Assembly (NCBI GenBank): GCA_900766005.1
Contig: CAAFTU010000042.1
Location: forward strand, 32,207-96,206
Source of the DNA: an uncultured Bacteroides sp.
Lineage (GTDB): Bacteria; Bacteroidota; Bacteroidia; Bacteroidales; Bacteroidaceae
DNA: 64,000 nt
Direction: 5' to 3'
Of the stretch, positions 53,291-61,444 are shown piece by piece. A program made the translations under genes and the position numbers. A model generated the notes under the pieces. The model searched no databases, was not told the origin of the DNA, and saw only the letters and a program-made list of their open reading frames with translations. The stretch's first letter is position 1. The number at the start of each line of letters is the position of its first letter.

Positions 53291-54661
53291 TCATATCGAT
53301 AAATCACCGATTTTTTCCAGGTCTTTCTGAATGGCTTCGTCGCTCAGAGAGTAGTTGACGAGATCGCCCGCCAGGTACTTGTCATACGATGCCATGTCGA
53401 TGAGTCCATGTCCCGACAGGTTGAACAGAATCACCCGTTCTTCGCCCGTTTCGATGCATGCTTTTGCTTCGCGGATGGCGGCAGCAATGGCATGACAGGA
53501 TTCCGGAGCCGGAATGATGCCTTCTGCTTGGGCAAACAGACAGCCCGATTCGAACGATTCAAGCTGCTCGATGTCGACCGCTTCCATCAGTTTGTCTTTG
53601 AGCAGTTGTGACACGATAACACCGGCCCCGTGATAGCGCAGACCGCCGGCGTGAATGTTGGCCGGAGCAAAATTGTGGCCGAGCGTAAACATCGGCAGCA
53701 AGGGGGTGTATCCTGCTTCATCGCCGTAGTCATACTGGAACTTGCCGCGGGTCAACTTGGGGCATGAAGCCGGTTCGGCAGCCACGAAGCGCGTGGTTTT
53801 ACCTTCCAGAATGTTGTGGCGCATGAACGGGAAGGAGATACCGCCGAAGTTTGAACCTCCACCGAAACATCCGATAACCACGTCCGGGTATTCGCCTGCC
53901 AGTTCCATCTGCTTCTCCGCTTCCAGGCCGATGATGGTCTGGTGCAGGGTGACGTGGCTCAGCACCGAGCCGAGCGTGTATTTGCAGTTGGGCGTGGCCT
54001 GTGCCAGTTCGATGGCTTCTGAAATGGCAGTGCCCAGCGAGCCCTGATGATTGGGATGAGCCGTCAGGATGTCTTTTCCTGCCCGGGTAGACATGGACGG
54101 GGAAGGAGTGACCTGTGCACCAAACGTCTGCATGATGCTTCGGCGATACGGCTTTTGTTCGTAGCTGATTTTCACTTGATACACCGCTGCTTCCAGGCCG
54201 AACACCTTGGCTGCATAGGAGAGGGCGGCACCCCACTGGCCGGCTCCGGTTTCCGTGGTGATGTTTTTCACCCCTTCTTGCTTGCAGTAATAGGCTTGCG
54301 CCAAGGCGGAGTTCAGCTTATGCGAACCGATGGGGCTCACGCTTTCATTTTTGAAGTAAATATGTGCCGGCGTACCGAGTGCTTTTTCCAGTCCGTAGGC
54401 GCGTACCAGCGGTGTGCTCCGATAGTATTTGTACATTTCTCTCACTTCTTCGGGGATTTCAATCCATGCATCCGTCTGGTTTAGCTCTTGCCGGCAAAGC
54501 TCTTCGGCAAAAATGGGATACATATCTTCCGGTTTCAGCGGTTTCTTGGTTCTCGGATGGAGCGGAGGCAGGGGCTTGTTGACCATATCCGCTTGAATGT
54601 TATACCAGTATCGTGGTATTTCTTCCTCGGAAAGGAAATAACGCTTTCTTTTTTTGCTCAT
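53291..54661 (-). CDS. trpB: TrpB2-type tryptophan synthase beta chain
   Basis: A 456-residue PLP enzyme of the long TrpB2 subfamily, with the extra N-terminal segment (residues 1-80) that TrpB1 lacks. The PLP lysine is Lys115 in IGSHKLNSAL; GAGQWGAALSYA and the phosphate loop GCFGGGSNFGG follow. TrpB2 makes tryptophan from serine and indole. No trpA or other trp gene is near, so it probably works alone, for example scavenging indole. It has a -7 box TACATTTG at 54692-54699. Confidence 0.92.
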   Translation of the reverse strand: MSKKRKRYFLSEEEIPRYWYNIQADMVNKPLPPLHPRTKKPLKPEDMYPIFAEELCRQELNQTDAWIEIPEEVREMYKYYRSTPLVRAYGLEKALGTPAHIYFKNESVSPIGSHKLNSALAQAYYCKQEGVKNITTETGAGQWGAALSYAAKVFGLEAAVYQVKISYEQKPYRRSIMQTFGAQVTPSPSMSTRAGKDILTAHPNHQGSLGTAISEAIELAQATPNCKYTLGSVLSHVTLHQTIIGLEAEKQMELAGEYPDVVIGCFGGGSNFGGISFPFMRHNILEGKTTRFVAAEPASCPKLTRGKFQYDYGDEAGYTPLLPMFTLGHNFAPANIHAGGLRYHGAGVIVSQLLKDKLMEAVDIEQLESFESGCLFAQAEGIIPAPESCHAIAAAIREAKACIETGEERVILFNLSGHGLIDMASYDKYLAGDLVNYSLSDEAIQKDLEKIGDLSI

Positions 54662-54794
54662 AATTTAGTGTATTTTGTAATCTAGTTCTGCCAAATGTAG
54701 CTAAAAAAAATAAGAATTAGCTATTTCTGTCAATAAAGTATCGATTTTCATTGATATTTTATTTATGTTTGCATAGTAATGTAATAAATATGAT

Positions 54795-56624
54795 ATGAAG
54801 ATTTATCATAAGTTTTTATTGTATCAAAACAAACTGTTGAAGCCCCGTATCCGCACCTTGCTTCATGGGGTAGAGGTGCTCACCTATGTTGCTTCACTGG
54901 CCCTGATTGTGGGGGTGGTATACGAACACGGTTTTCCTCTTTCGGATGCGACAGTTCGCTCTTTGCAGTTATTATATCAAGCTGTCTGGTTTATCTTCCT
55001 GATTGATGTGGGGCTCCATATCTCGTTGGAATACCGCACCACCAGACGTGAGTACGGACGGCTGGCCTGGGTGCTCAACGGGTTACTTTTCCTCACGCTG
55101 GTGCCGGTCATCTTTCATCGGCCGGAAGAGAGCGGGGCTGTTCTGCAGTTTTGGGAGTTTCTGAACGGGAAGTTTTATCATCTCACGTTGCTGCTGGTTT
55201 TTTCTTTCCTTAATTTGTCCAATGGCATTGTCAGCTTGTTGGGGCGGCGCACCAATCCTTCCTTGATGCTGGCGGTCAGTTTTCTGGTCATTATCCTGAT
55301 TGGCACCGGTCTCTTGATGCTGCCTCGCTGCACGGTGGCAGGTATCAGTTGGATTGATGCGCTGTTTACTGCCACCAGTGCGGTTTGCGTGACGGGCTTG
55401 GTGCCGGTAGATGTGTCGACGACATTCACGACCGGCGGACTGGTGGTGATTGTTTTGCTGATTCAGGTGGGGGGCTTGGGCGTAATGACGCTGACCAGTT
55501 TTTTCGCTATGTTCTTTATGGGCAATACTTCGCTCTACAATCAGCTGGTGGTGCGTGATATGATCAGCTCCAATTCCTTGAATTCACTCTTGTCTACCTT
55601 ATTATATATATTGGGATTTACCCTGGCCATTGAGGGGGCGGGGATGTTGTTTATCTGGCTCAGCATTCACGATACGATGGGGATGACGCTCGACGGGGAA
55701 CTGGCTTTTGCTGCTTTCCACTCAATTTCAGCATTTTGCAACGCCGGTTTTTCTACGCTGTCGGGCAATCTGGGTAATCCGGCAGTAATGACGCATCACA
55801 ACTCGTTGTATCTCACGGTGTCATTCCTCGTTATTTTAGGGGGTATCGGTTTCCCTATCCTGGTGAACTTCAAAGATATTGCATTGCATCATTTCCGTCA
55901 TGTCTGGCATTGGATGAAAACGCGTCAGTCGGGGCAGTACAAACTGCCGCATCTGTACAATCTGAACACGAAGATTGTGTTGATCATGACCTTCCTGCTG
56001 TTGCTCGTCGGCACGGTTGGCTTTGCTGTGTTTGAATGGAACGGGGCGTTCAGCGGGATGCCGGTGGCTGATAAGTGGACTCATGCTTTCTTTAATGCTG
56101 TCTGTCCGCGTACGGCCGGATTCAACAGTGTGGATCTTGCCACACTGAGTGTGCAGTCGCTGCTCATTTACCTGCTGCTGATGTGGGTGGGTGGTGCTGC
56201 TCAGTCTACTGCCGGCGGGGTGAAAGTGAATGCGTTTGCCGTAGTAGTGCTCAATCTGATCGCTGTTCTCCGTGGTACAGAGCGTGTGGAAGTGTTTGGC
56301 CGCGAACTGTCGCACGATTCAATCCGTCGTTCCAATGCCACGGTTGTGATGTCGCTGGGGGTGCTTTTTCTTTTTATTTTTCTTCTTACCTTGCTGGAGC
56401 CGCAGGCTTCACTGATGGCCATTATCTTTGAGTGTGTGTCGGCTTTGAGTACGGTAGGATCGAGTTTGAACTTCACTCCCACGTTGTGTGATGCGAGCAA
56501 ACTGCTGGTGGCGTTGCTGATGTTTATCGGCCGTGTGGGACTGATTACCCTGATGCTGGGGGTTGTGAAACAGAAACGGAATACGAAATATCGTTATCCT
56601 AGTGATAATATTATAATAAACTAA
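54795..56624 (+). CDS. TrkH/KtrB-family potassium transporter
   Basis: A 609-residue inner-membrane protein. An N-terminal portion of about 140 residues precedes the usual TrkH core, which has four membrane-pore-membrane units; selectivity-filter motifs read TSAVCVTGLVPVDV, ISAFCNAGFSTLSG, AVCPRTAGFNSVD and ALSTVGSSLNFTP. The extra N-terminal hydrophobic helices are common in Bacteroidetes TrkH. The TrkA partner follows 9 bp later. -7 box TATGTTTG is upstream at about 54766. Confidence 0.93.
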   Translation: MKIYHKFLLYQNKLLKPRIRTLLHGVEVLTYVASLALIVGVVYEHGFPLSDATVRSLQLLYQAVWFIFLIDVGLHISLEYRTTRREYGRLAWVLNGLLFLTLVPVIFHRPEESGAVLQFWEFLNGKFYHLTLLLVFSFLNLSNGIVSLLGRRTNPSLMLAVSFLVIILIGTGLLMLPRCTVAGISWIDALFTATSAVCVTGLVPVDVSTTFTTGGLVVIVLLIQVGGLGVMTLTSFFAMFFMGNTSLYNQLVVRDMISSNSLNSLLSTLLYILGFTLAIEGAGMLFIWLSIHDTMGMTLDGELAFAAFHSISAFCNAGFSTLSGNLGNPAVMTHHNSLYLTVSFLVILGGIGFPILVNFKDIALHHFRHVWHWMKTRQSGQYKLPHLYNLNTKIVLIMTFLLLLVGTVGFAVFEWNGAFSGMPVADKWTHAFFNAVCPRTAGFNSVDLATLSVQSLLIYLLLMWVGGAAQSTAGGVKVNAFAVVVLNLIAVLRGTERVEVFGRELSHDSIRRSNATVVMSLGVLFLFIFLLTLLEPQASLMAIIFECVSALSTVGSSLNFTPTLCDASKLLVALLMFIGRVGLITLMLGVVKQKRNTKYRYPSDNIIIN

Positions 56625-56633
56625 GCGTAAACA

Positions 56634-57320
56634 ATGAAGTATATTATTATTGGTTTGGGAAACTATGGCCGTGTGCTGGCAGAAGAACTGTCGGCTTTGG
56701 GGCATGAAATCATCGGTGCCGATATCAGCGAGAATCGGGTGGATGCCATTAAGGATAAAATAGCAACGGCTTTTGTGATGGATGCTACGGATGAGCAGGC
56801 GCTTTCTGTGCTTCCGCTACGTTCGGTGGATGTGGTGATAGTGGCTATCGGCGAGAATTTCGGGGCTTCTATCCGGGTGGTGGCGCTGCTGAAGCAGCAG
56901 AAGGTGGCCCGTATTTATGCCCGTGCCATTGATAATGTGCACAAGGCGGTGCTGCAGGCTTTCAGTCTGGAGAAGATTCTGACACCGGAGGAGGATGCAG
57001 CCCGCAGCCTGGTGCAGCTGCTGGATTTTGGGGCCGACATGGAAGGGTTCCGTATCGATTCGGAGTATTATGTGGTGAAGTTCAGGGTGCCGCGTAAATT
57101 TGTGGGGTACTTTGTGAATGAACTGAATCTGTATGGCGAGTTTCGTCTGAAACTTATCGGACTGAAGCGGGCGGGCCGTATCACCAACAGCTTGGGTATC
57201 GAACTGACTGAGATGCAGGTGAAGAATGAGTTGGCAACCGATGACAAGGTGCAGGAAGGAGACGAGCTGGTGTGCTATGGAAAGTATGGCGATTTTCAGG
57301 CTTTCTGGAAGGCTATCTGA
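56634..57320 (+). CDS. TrkA-type K+ uptake regulatory subunit
   Basis: A 228-residue cytoplasmic protein: RCK-N Rossmann domain (MKYIIIGLGNYGRVLAEEL, nucleotide-binding glycines) and RCK-C from about 135. A single RCK unit, as in KtrA, so it probably forms an octameric ring on the TrkH-type partner encoded immediately upstream. Confidence 0.93.
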   Translation: MKYIIIGLGNYGRVLAEELSALGHEIIGADISENRVDAIKDKIATAFVMDATDEQALSVLPLRSVDVVIVAIGENFGASIRVVALLKQQKVARIYARAIDNVHKAVLQAFSLEKILTPEEDAARSLVQLLDFGADMEGFRIDSEYYVVKFRVPRKFVGYFVNELNLYGEFRLKLIGLKRAGRITNSLGIELTEMQVKNELATDDKVQEGDELVCYGKYGDFQAFWKAI

Positions 57321-57434
57321 TGTTGCGTAGCCTGTGCGGCATCGTTTTTTTTACTCGTTTGAGAGAATTGAGCGAAACAAAAAAGTAAAATCTGCTTGTA
57401 AATGTCGCTCGCTTTTTGTTCCTTTGCTTTCAAG

Positions 57435-58001
57435 ATGAAAAAATACATGAGAAAACTGATTTATGGACTTCTGCTGTGCTTTGCTGCTGTGGGGCTTGCT
57501 GCTTGTGGAGGTAAGAAGGAAACCACAGGCAATAAGTCGATGCTGGCCAAAATGGATAGTTTGGATGCCAGCGGGTTGCAGCGAATGCAGGTATCCCGTG
57601 TCGAGACGGATGTTCAGTTTAAAGGCAAGACTTATCGCTCTGTAGTAGTGCGCACTCCCGATGAAAGTTTGCCTCATGTCAGCAATGAGATGGGGGATAC
57701 GTATGTGGACAATAAAATTGTGCTGCGCCTCACCCAGGGCAATAAGAAAGTGGTAGAGAAAACCTTTACCAAGAAAGATTTTGCGTCGGTGATAGATGCC
57801 GGTTTCCTGGCTCATTCCATATTGGAAGGAATTGTTTACAACAAGACCACGGCCGACGGAATTGTCTATGCTGCCAGTGTCTGTTATCCGCAGACCGATT
57901 TATACATGCCTCTTTCCATCACGGTAAATGCTGCCGGAAAGATACATATTCAGAAGGAGGATATGCTGGAGGAGGAATACGACAGTGAACCGGGTAACTG
58001 A
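57435..58001 (+). CDS. DUF4738-like lipoprotein
   Basis: A 188-residue lipoprotein with a signal peptide and lipobox at Cys24 (GLAACGGKKETTG). The mature part is a single beta-rich domain (VETDVQFKGKTYRSVVVRTP, KTTADGIVYAASVCYPQTD) and ends in an acidic tail. It resembles DUF4738 members of Bacteroides; function unknown. The start could also be ATG 57447. The upstream frame to 57402 is open but lacks a signal-peptide start. Not obviously linked to the potassium genes before it. Confidence 0.7.
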   Translation: MKKYMRKLIYGLLLCFAAVGLAACGGKKETTGNKSMLAKMDSLDASGLQRMQVSRVETDVQFKGKTYRSVVVRTPDESLPHVSNEMGDTYVDNKIVLRLTQGNKKVVEKTFTKKDFASVIDAGFLAHSILEGIVYNKTTADGIVYAASVCYPQTDLYMPLSITVNAAGKIHIQKEDMLEEEYDSEPGN

Positions 58002-58050
58002 GCCGATGCCGGAAGGCGGGTAGCGGTATATTTGTACAAAAATGAAACTA

Positions 58051-58098
58051 TTTGAAACAAACGAAAGGTAACCTCACGGGTTGCCTTTTGTATTTTTG
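58051..58098 (+). promoter_or_regulatory. Promoter region of the PL13 gene, HTCS-like box
   Basis: TATTTTTG at 58091-58098, no -33. TTTGAAACAAA at 58051-58061 resembles the TTTTGAACAAA box of the heparin operon and lies at nearly the same distance from the -7 box as in the GH88 promoter (30 versus 29 nt). Confidence 0.4.
58064..58097 (+). terminator. Terminator after the DUF4738-like gene
   Basis: AAAGGTAACC (58064-58073) with GGTTGCCTTT (58079-58088), a T.G pair in the stem, then TTGTATTTTTG. It overlaps the next promoter. Confidence 0.7.
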
Positions 58099-58128
58099 TG
58101 GCGTTATAAATAACTCAATACCACGAAA

Positions 58129-59304
58129 ATGAAGAAAAACATGTTTGCTCTCTGTGCGCTGGCTACTTGCACGCTGGCCACAGCTCAGAATGAAAAGAAA
58201 AACGGTTTGGTCCCTCTGACTGAGCGGGTCAATGTTCAGGCCGATTCGGCTCGTATTCACCAGGTGATTGATGGCTGCTGGGTGGCAGTGGGTACGCCCA
58301 AAGAACATGCGATCCAGCGGGATTACACTGTCCTGTTTCAGGGGCAGCCTTCTTACCGCTTTGAACTGAAGGAGGATGACAATACGCTGTCGGGTTATGC
58401 CAAGGGGGAAACGAAAGGAAGGGCGGAGTTTTCCTATTGTTATGCCACAGCTGCAGATTTTAAGGATGCGCCTGCTGGTACTTTTGAGAAGGCTCAGATC
58501 ATGAAAACAGTGTACCATCACGGCAAGGGAGCTTGTCCGCAGGGCTCTTCACGCGACTACCAGTTCTCTGTCTATGTACCTTCCACGTTGGATCCGGAGG
58601 TTTGCTCCATTTTTGCTCAATGGCATGGCATGCCGAGCCGTACGTTGGTGCAAACTCCCGAAGGCGAGGTGAAGACGCTCTCTGTAGATGAATTTGTCGA
58701 TTTGGATAAAACAACGATTTTCAAGAAAAACAAAGGCTTCGAGAAAACAGTGAAATGCAACAAGCAGGGTCAGCCGGTGAAGGACAAGCAGGGACGTCCG
58801 GTGTATGTGGCCGGCAAGCCTAACGGCTGGCTGGTGGAGCAGGGGGGATATCCGCCGCTGGCTTTTGGTTTCTCCGACGGCTGGTTTTATATCAAAGCGA
58901 ATTCGGACCGCCGTTGGCTGAGTGATAAGGATGACCGCTGCAATGCCAATGTGGAGCGTACGCCGATCATGAAACCGGTAACTTCAGCTTACAAGGCTTC
59001 TACTATTGCCTATAAGCAGCCTTTTGAGGATTTTCCGAAGGATTGCTGGATTACGTTCCGTATTCATATTGACTGGACTGTGTATGGAGGTGAAGCTGAA
59101 ACCATTGTGAAGCCGGGAAAATTGGATGTGCAGATGGAGTATGAACAAAAGGGTAAGAAGATCAATAAGCATCTGGTAGACAATGAGAAAATTTTGATTG
59201 GACGCAACGATAAGGATGGCTATTATTTTAAATTCGGCATCTATCGTGTGGGCAACAGCACCCGTCCGGTCTGCTACAATCTGGCCGGTTATTCTGAAAA
59301 GTAA
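58129..59304 (+). CDS. PL13 heparinase I
   Basis: A 391-residue exported lyase (signal peptide to about residue 20, no lipobox). It has the beta-jelly-roll fold of PL13, recognisable from the segments RDYQFSVYVPSTLDP, IFAQWHGMPSRT (His166 is the likely catalytic His of this family) and SDGWFYIKANSDRRWLS, and the C-terminal YYFKFGIYRVGNST. It cleaves highly sulfated heparin. By family it corresponds to the outlying PL13 gene of the B. thetaiotaomicron heparin system, away from the main cluster. Its promoter has a box like those of the heparin operon. Confidence 0.92.
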   Translation: MKKNMFALCALATCTLATAQNEKKNGLVPLTERVNVQADSARIHQVIDGCWVAVGTPKEHAIQRDYTVLFQGQPSYRFELKEDDNTLSGYAKGETKGRAEFSYCYATAADFKDAPAGTFEKAQIMKTVYHHGKGACPQGSSRDYQFSVYVPSTLDPEVCSIFAQWHGMPSRTLVQTPEGEVKTLSVDEFVDLDKTTIFKKNKGFEKTVKCNKQGQPVKDKQGRPVYVAGKPNGWLVEQGGYPPLAFGFSDGWFYIKANSDRRWLSDKDDRCNANVERTPIMKPVTSAYKASTIAYKQPFEDFPKDCWITFRIHIDWTVYGGEAETIVKPGKLDVQMEYEQKGKKINKHLVDNEKILIGRNDKDGYYFKFGIYRVGNSTRPVCYNLAGYSEK

Positions 59305-59389
59305 GGAAGGTGGGGAAGGAAGAATTGGATGTTTCTGAAAAAATGGGTAAGTTTGTCCGTCAGAAACAGATTAATAAAACGATAAACAA

Positions 59390-60544
59390 ATGACGAACAT
59401 TGCTTCTTCGGCTTTTGCCGATACCAAAGCTCACTATGCGCTTTTGGATGGGCTCCGCGGCGTGGCGGCCCTTCTGGTAATCGTATATCACATTTTTGAA
59501 GGCTATGCTTTCGCTGGGGGCGGGCTGATTGAAACATTCAATCACGGTTACCTTGCTGTAGATTTCTTTTTTATTCTTTCCGGATTTGTGATCGGATATG
59601 CCTATGATGACCGTTGGGGGCAAAATCTGACTATGAAGGATTTTTTCAAACGTCGTCTGATCCGCCTTCATCCGATGGTGATTCTAGGTGCTGTCCTGGG
59701 CGTGGCTACCTATTGTATCCAGGGCTGTGTGCAGTGGGACGGAACGCACGTGGCTTTGTCCATGGTCATGCTCTCGCTTCTTTGTGCCATGTGTTTTATT
59801 CCTGCTGTTCCGGGGATAGGCTATGAAGTGCGTGGCAACGGAGAAATGTTCCCGCTCAACGGACCGTCTTGGTCGCTGTTCTTTGAATACATCGGCAATA
59901 TCCTTTATGCGCTTTTCATTCGCCGGTTTTCTACTCCGGTGCTTGCTGTGCTGGTGGCAGTACTTGGTGTCGGTTATGCCTCGTTTGCTTTGCTTGATGT
60001 ATCCGGTTATGGAAGCATGGGGGTAGGTTGGACACTGGATGCTGTCAACTTCTTTGGGGGCTTGCTCCGGATGCTGTTCCCGTTCAGTATGGGTATGTTG
60101 CTCTCCCGCCGCTTTAAACCCTTCCGGGTAAGAGGAGCCTTTTGGCTGGCAAGCATCATCCTGGTGGCTTTGTTTGCTGTGCCCTATTTGCCGGGTATGG
60201 AGCCATTTTGTCTGAATGGTCTATTTGAAACCATCTGCGTGGCTTTTGTCTTTCCCGTGCTGGTGTGGCTGGGTGCTTCGGGCACAACCACCGATAAAAG
60301 GTCGACTGCTGTATGCAAGTTCTTAGGGGATATTTCATATCCTGTATATATGGTGCATTATCCCATCATGTACCTGTTCTATGCATGGCTGATTGAACAT
60401 CAGTGTCCTCCTTTTGCACAAAGCTGGCCCGTGGCATTGGGTGTGTATGTCTTGAATATCGTAGTGGCCTATGCTGCTCTGAAATGTTATGATGAGCCTT
60501 GGAGAAAATACTTGGCTCAACGTTTCCTTAAGTATCACCGCTGA
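59390..60544 (+). CDS. Acyltransferase-3 family membrane protein
   Basis: A 384-residue protein with about ten membrane helices of the acyltransferase-3 type: the N-terminal HYALLDGLRGVAALLVIVYH with its conserved His at the end, the R-x(n)-R-L-x-P motif FKRRLIRLHPM, and the SYPVYMVHYPIMYL segment near the C-terminus. It moves acyl groups onto sugars or peptidoglycan. It lies 85 bp after the PL13 gene in the same direction, so it may be co-transcribed; that would put an acyl group on, or take the acetyl off, a heparin-derived sugar, but this is speculation. Confidence 0.8.
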   Translation: MTNIASSAFADTKAHYALLDGLRGVAALLVIVYHIFEGYAFAGGGLIETFNHGYLAVDFFFILSGFVIGYAYDDRWGQNLTMKDFFKRRLIRLHPMVILGAVLGVATYCIQGCVQWDGTHVALSMVMLSLLCAMCFIPAVPGIGYEVRGNGEMFPLNGPSWSLFFEYIGNILYALFIRRFSTPVLAVLVAVLGVGYASFALLDVSGYGSMGVGWTLDAVNFFGGLLRMLFPFSMGMLLSRRFKPFRVRGAFWLASIILVALFAVPYLPGMEPFCLNGLFETICVAFVFPVLVWLGASGTTTDKRSTAVCKFLGDISYPVYMVHYPIMYLFYAWLIEHQCPPFAQSWPVALGVYVLNIVVAYAALKCYDEPWRKYLAQRFLKYHR

Positions 60545-60595
60545 GGCAGGGTGGGTTGAGGCTGGCAGTAGCCAGAAGAAAAGACAATAAATGAT

Positions 60596-60667
60596 AAAAA
60601 AAACGGTTGGCAGACGACCTCCGGAGCCATGGGCTGTGGACGGTCGGTGTCAACCGATTCTTTTTTA
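60596..60667. terminator. Bidirectional terminator between acyltransferase and pflA
   Basis: CGGTTG (60604-60609) with CAACCG (60651-60656), inner ACGACC/GGTCGG pairs, A run before and T run after. The two transcripts converge here. Confidence 0.8.
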
Positions 60668-60698
60668 TTCTAAATAGTAAGTGGATCAGATCCTGTCA

Positions 60699-61427
60699 TC
60701 AGTTCACGACCACCATGGGAAAATACGCTTTGAATAAGTTGGCTGCTTTTTCAATTTGTTCCGGTGTATTTTCTTTTACCTCTTTGAGTTGATACTCCCA
60801 TCCCATGGCTTCGTATTTATGAACGCCCAGGGTGTGATAGGGAAGAACTTCCACTCGCTGAATCATCTTGTAATTTCCCAAAGCCTCACCTAACAGGCGG
60901 ATATCTTCTTCGTAATCGCTGTATCCCGGCACCAGGACATAGCGCAGCCAGAAAGGCTTCCCGTTTTGTTCCATCCATTCGGCTGTCCGGATGGTCTGCT
61001 CGTTGCTTTTTCCAGTCAATGCCTCGTGGCGAGAACAATTGAATTCCTTCATGTCCAGCAAAACAAGGTCGGCCAGCTGAAACAACTCTTCTACGTGTTC
61101 GTTCCAGATGCTCCCGTTGCTGTCCAGGCAGACGTGGATACCATTTTCTTTCAGTTCGCGCACCAGCGGTATCAGAGCCTTTGCCTGAAATGTCGGTTCG
61201 CCACCGGAAAAAGTGACACCTCCCTTTTTTCCGAAGAACGGACGCTGGCTCACTGCCATGCGGACTATTTCTTCCGGTGGGGTCGGTGTTCCTCCTTTGC
61301 CGGCAATGGTGTCCGGGTTGGCACAATACAGGCAGCGGAAATTACATCCTTGAAGAAAGACGACGAGCCGAAGACCCGGCCCGTCGAATGTTCCCATACT
61401 TTCGTATGAATGTACGTTTATCATCAT
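60699..61427 (-). CDS. pflA: Pyruvate formate-lyase activating enzyme
   Basis: A 242-residue radical SAM enzyme that installs the glycyl radical on PflB. The [4Fe-4S] ligands are Cys28, Cys32 and Cys35 in GCNFRCLYC; TFSGGEPTFQ binds SAM and LLDMKEF is a strand near the active site. Start at the first of two ATG codons, 61427. 17 bp after pflB. Confidence 0.95.
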   Translation of the reverse strand: MMINVHSYESMGTFDGPGLRLVVFLQGCNFRCLYCANPDTIAGKGGTPTPPEEIVRMAVSQRPFFGKKGGVTFSGGEPTFQAKALIPLVRELKENGIHVCLDSNGSIWNEHVEELFQLADLVLLDMKEFNCSRHEALTGKSNEQTIRTAEWMEQNGKPFWLRYVLVPGYSDYEEDIRLLGEALGNYKMIQRVEVLPYHTLGVHKYEAMGWEYQLKEVKENTPEQIEKAANLFKAYFPMVVVN

Positions 61428-61444
61428 ATGTTTTAATGAATCGA

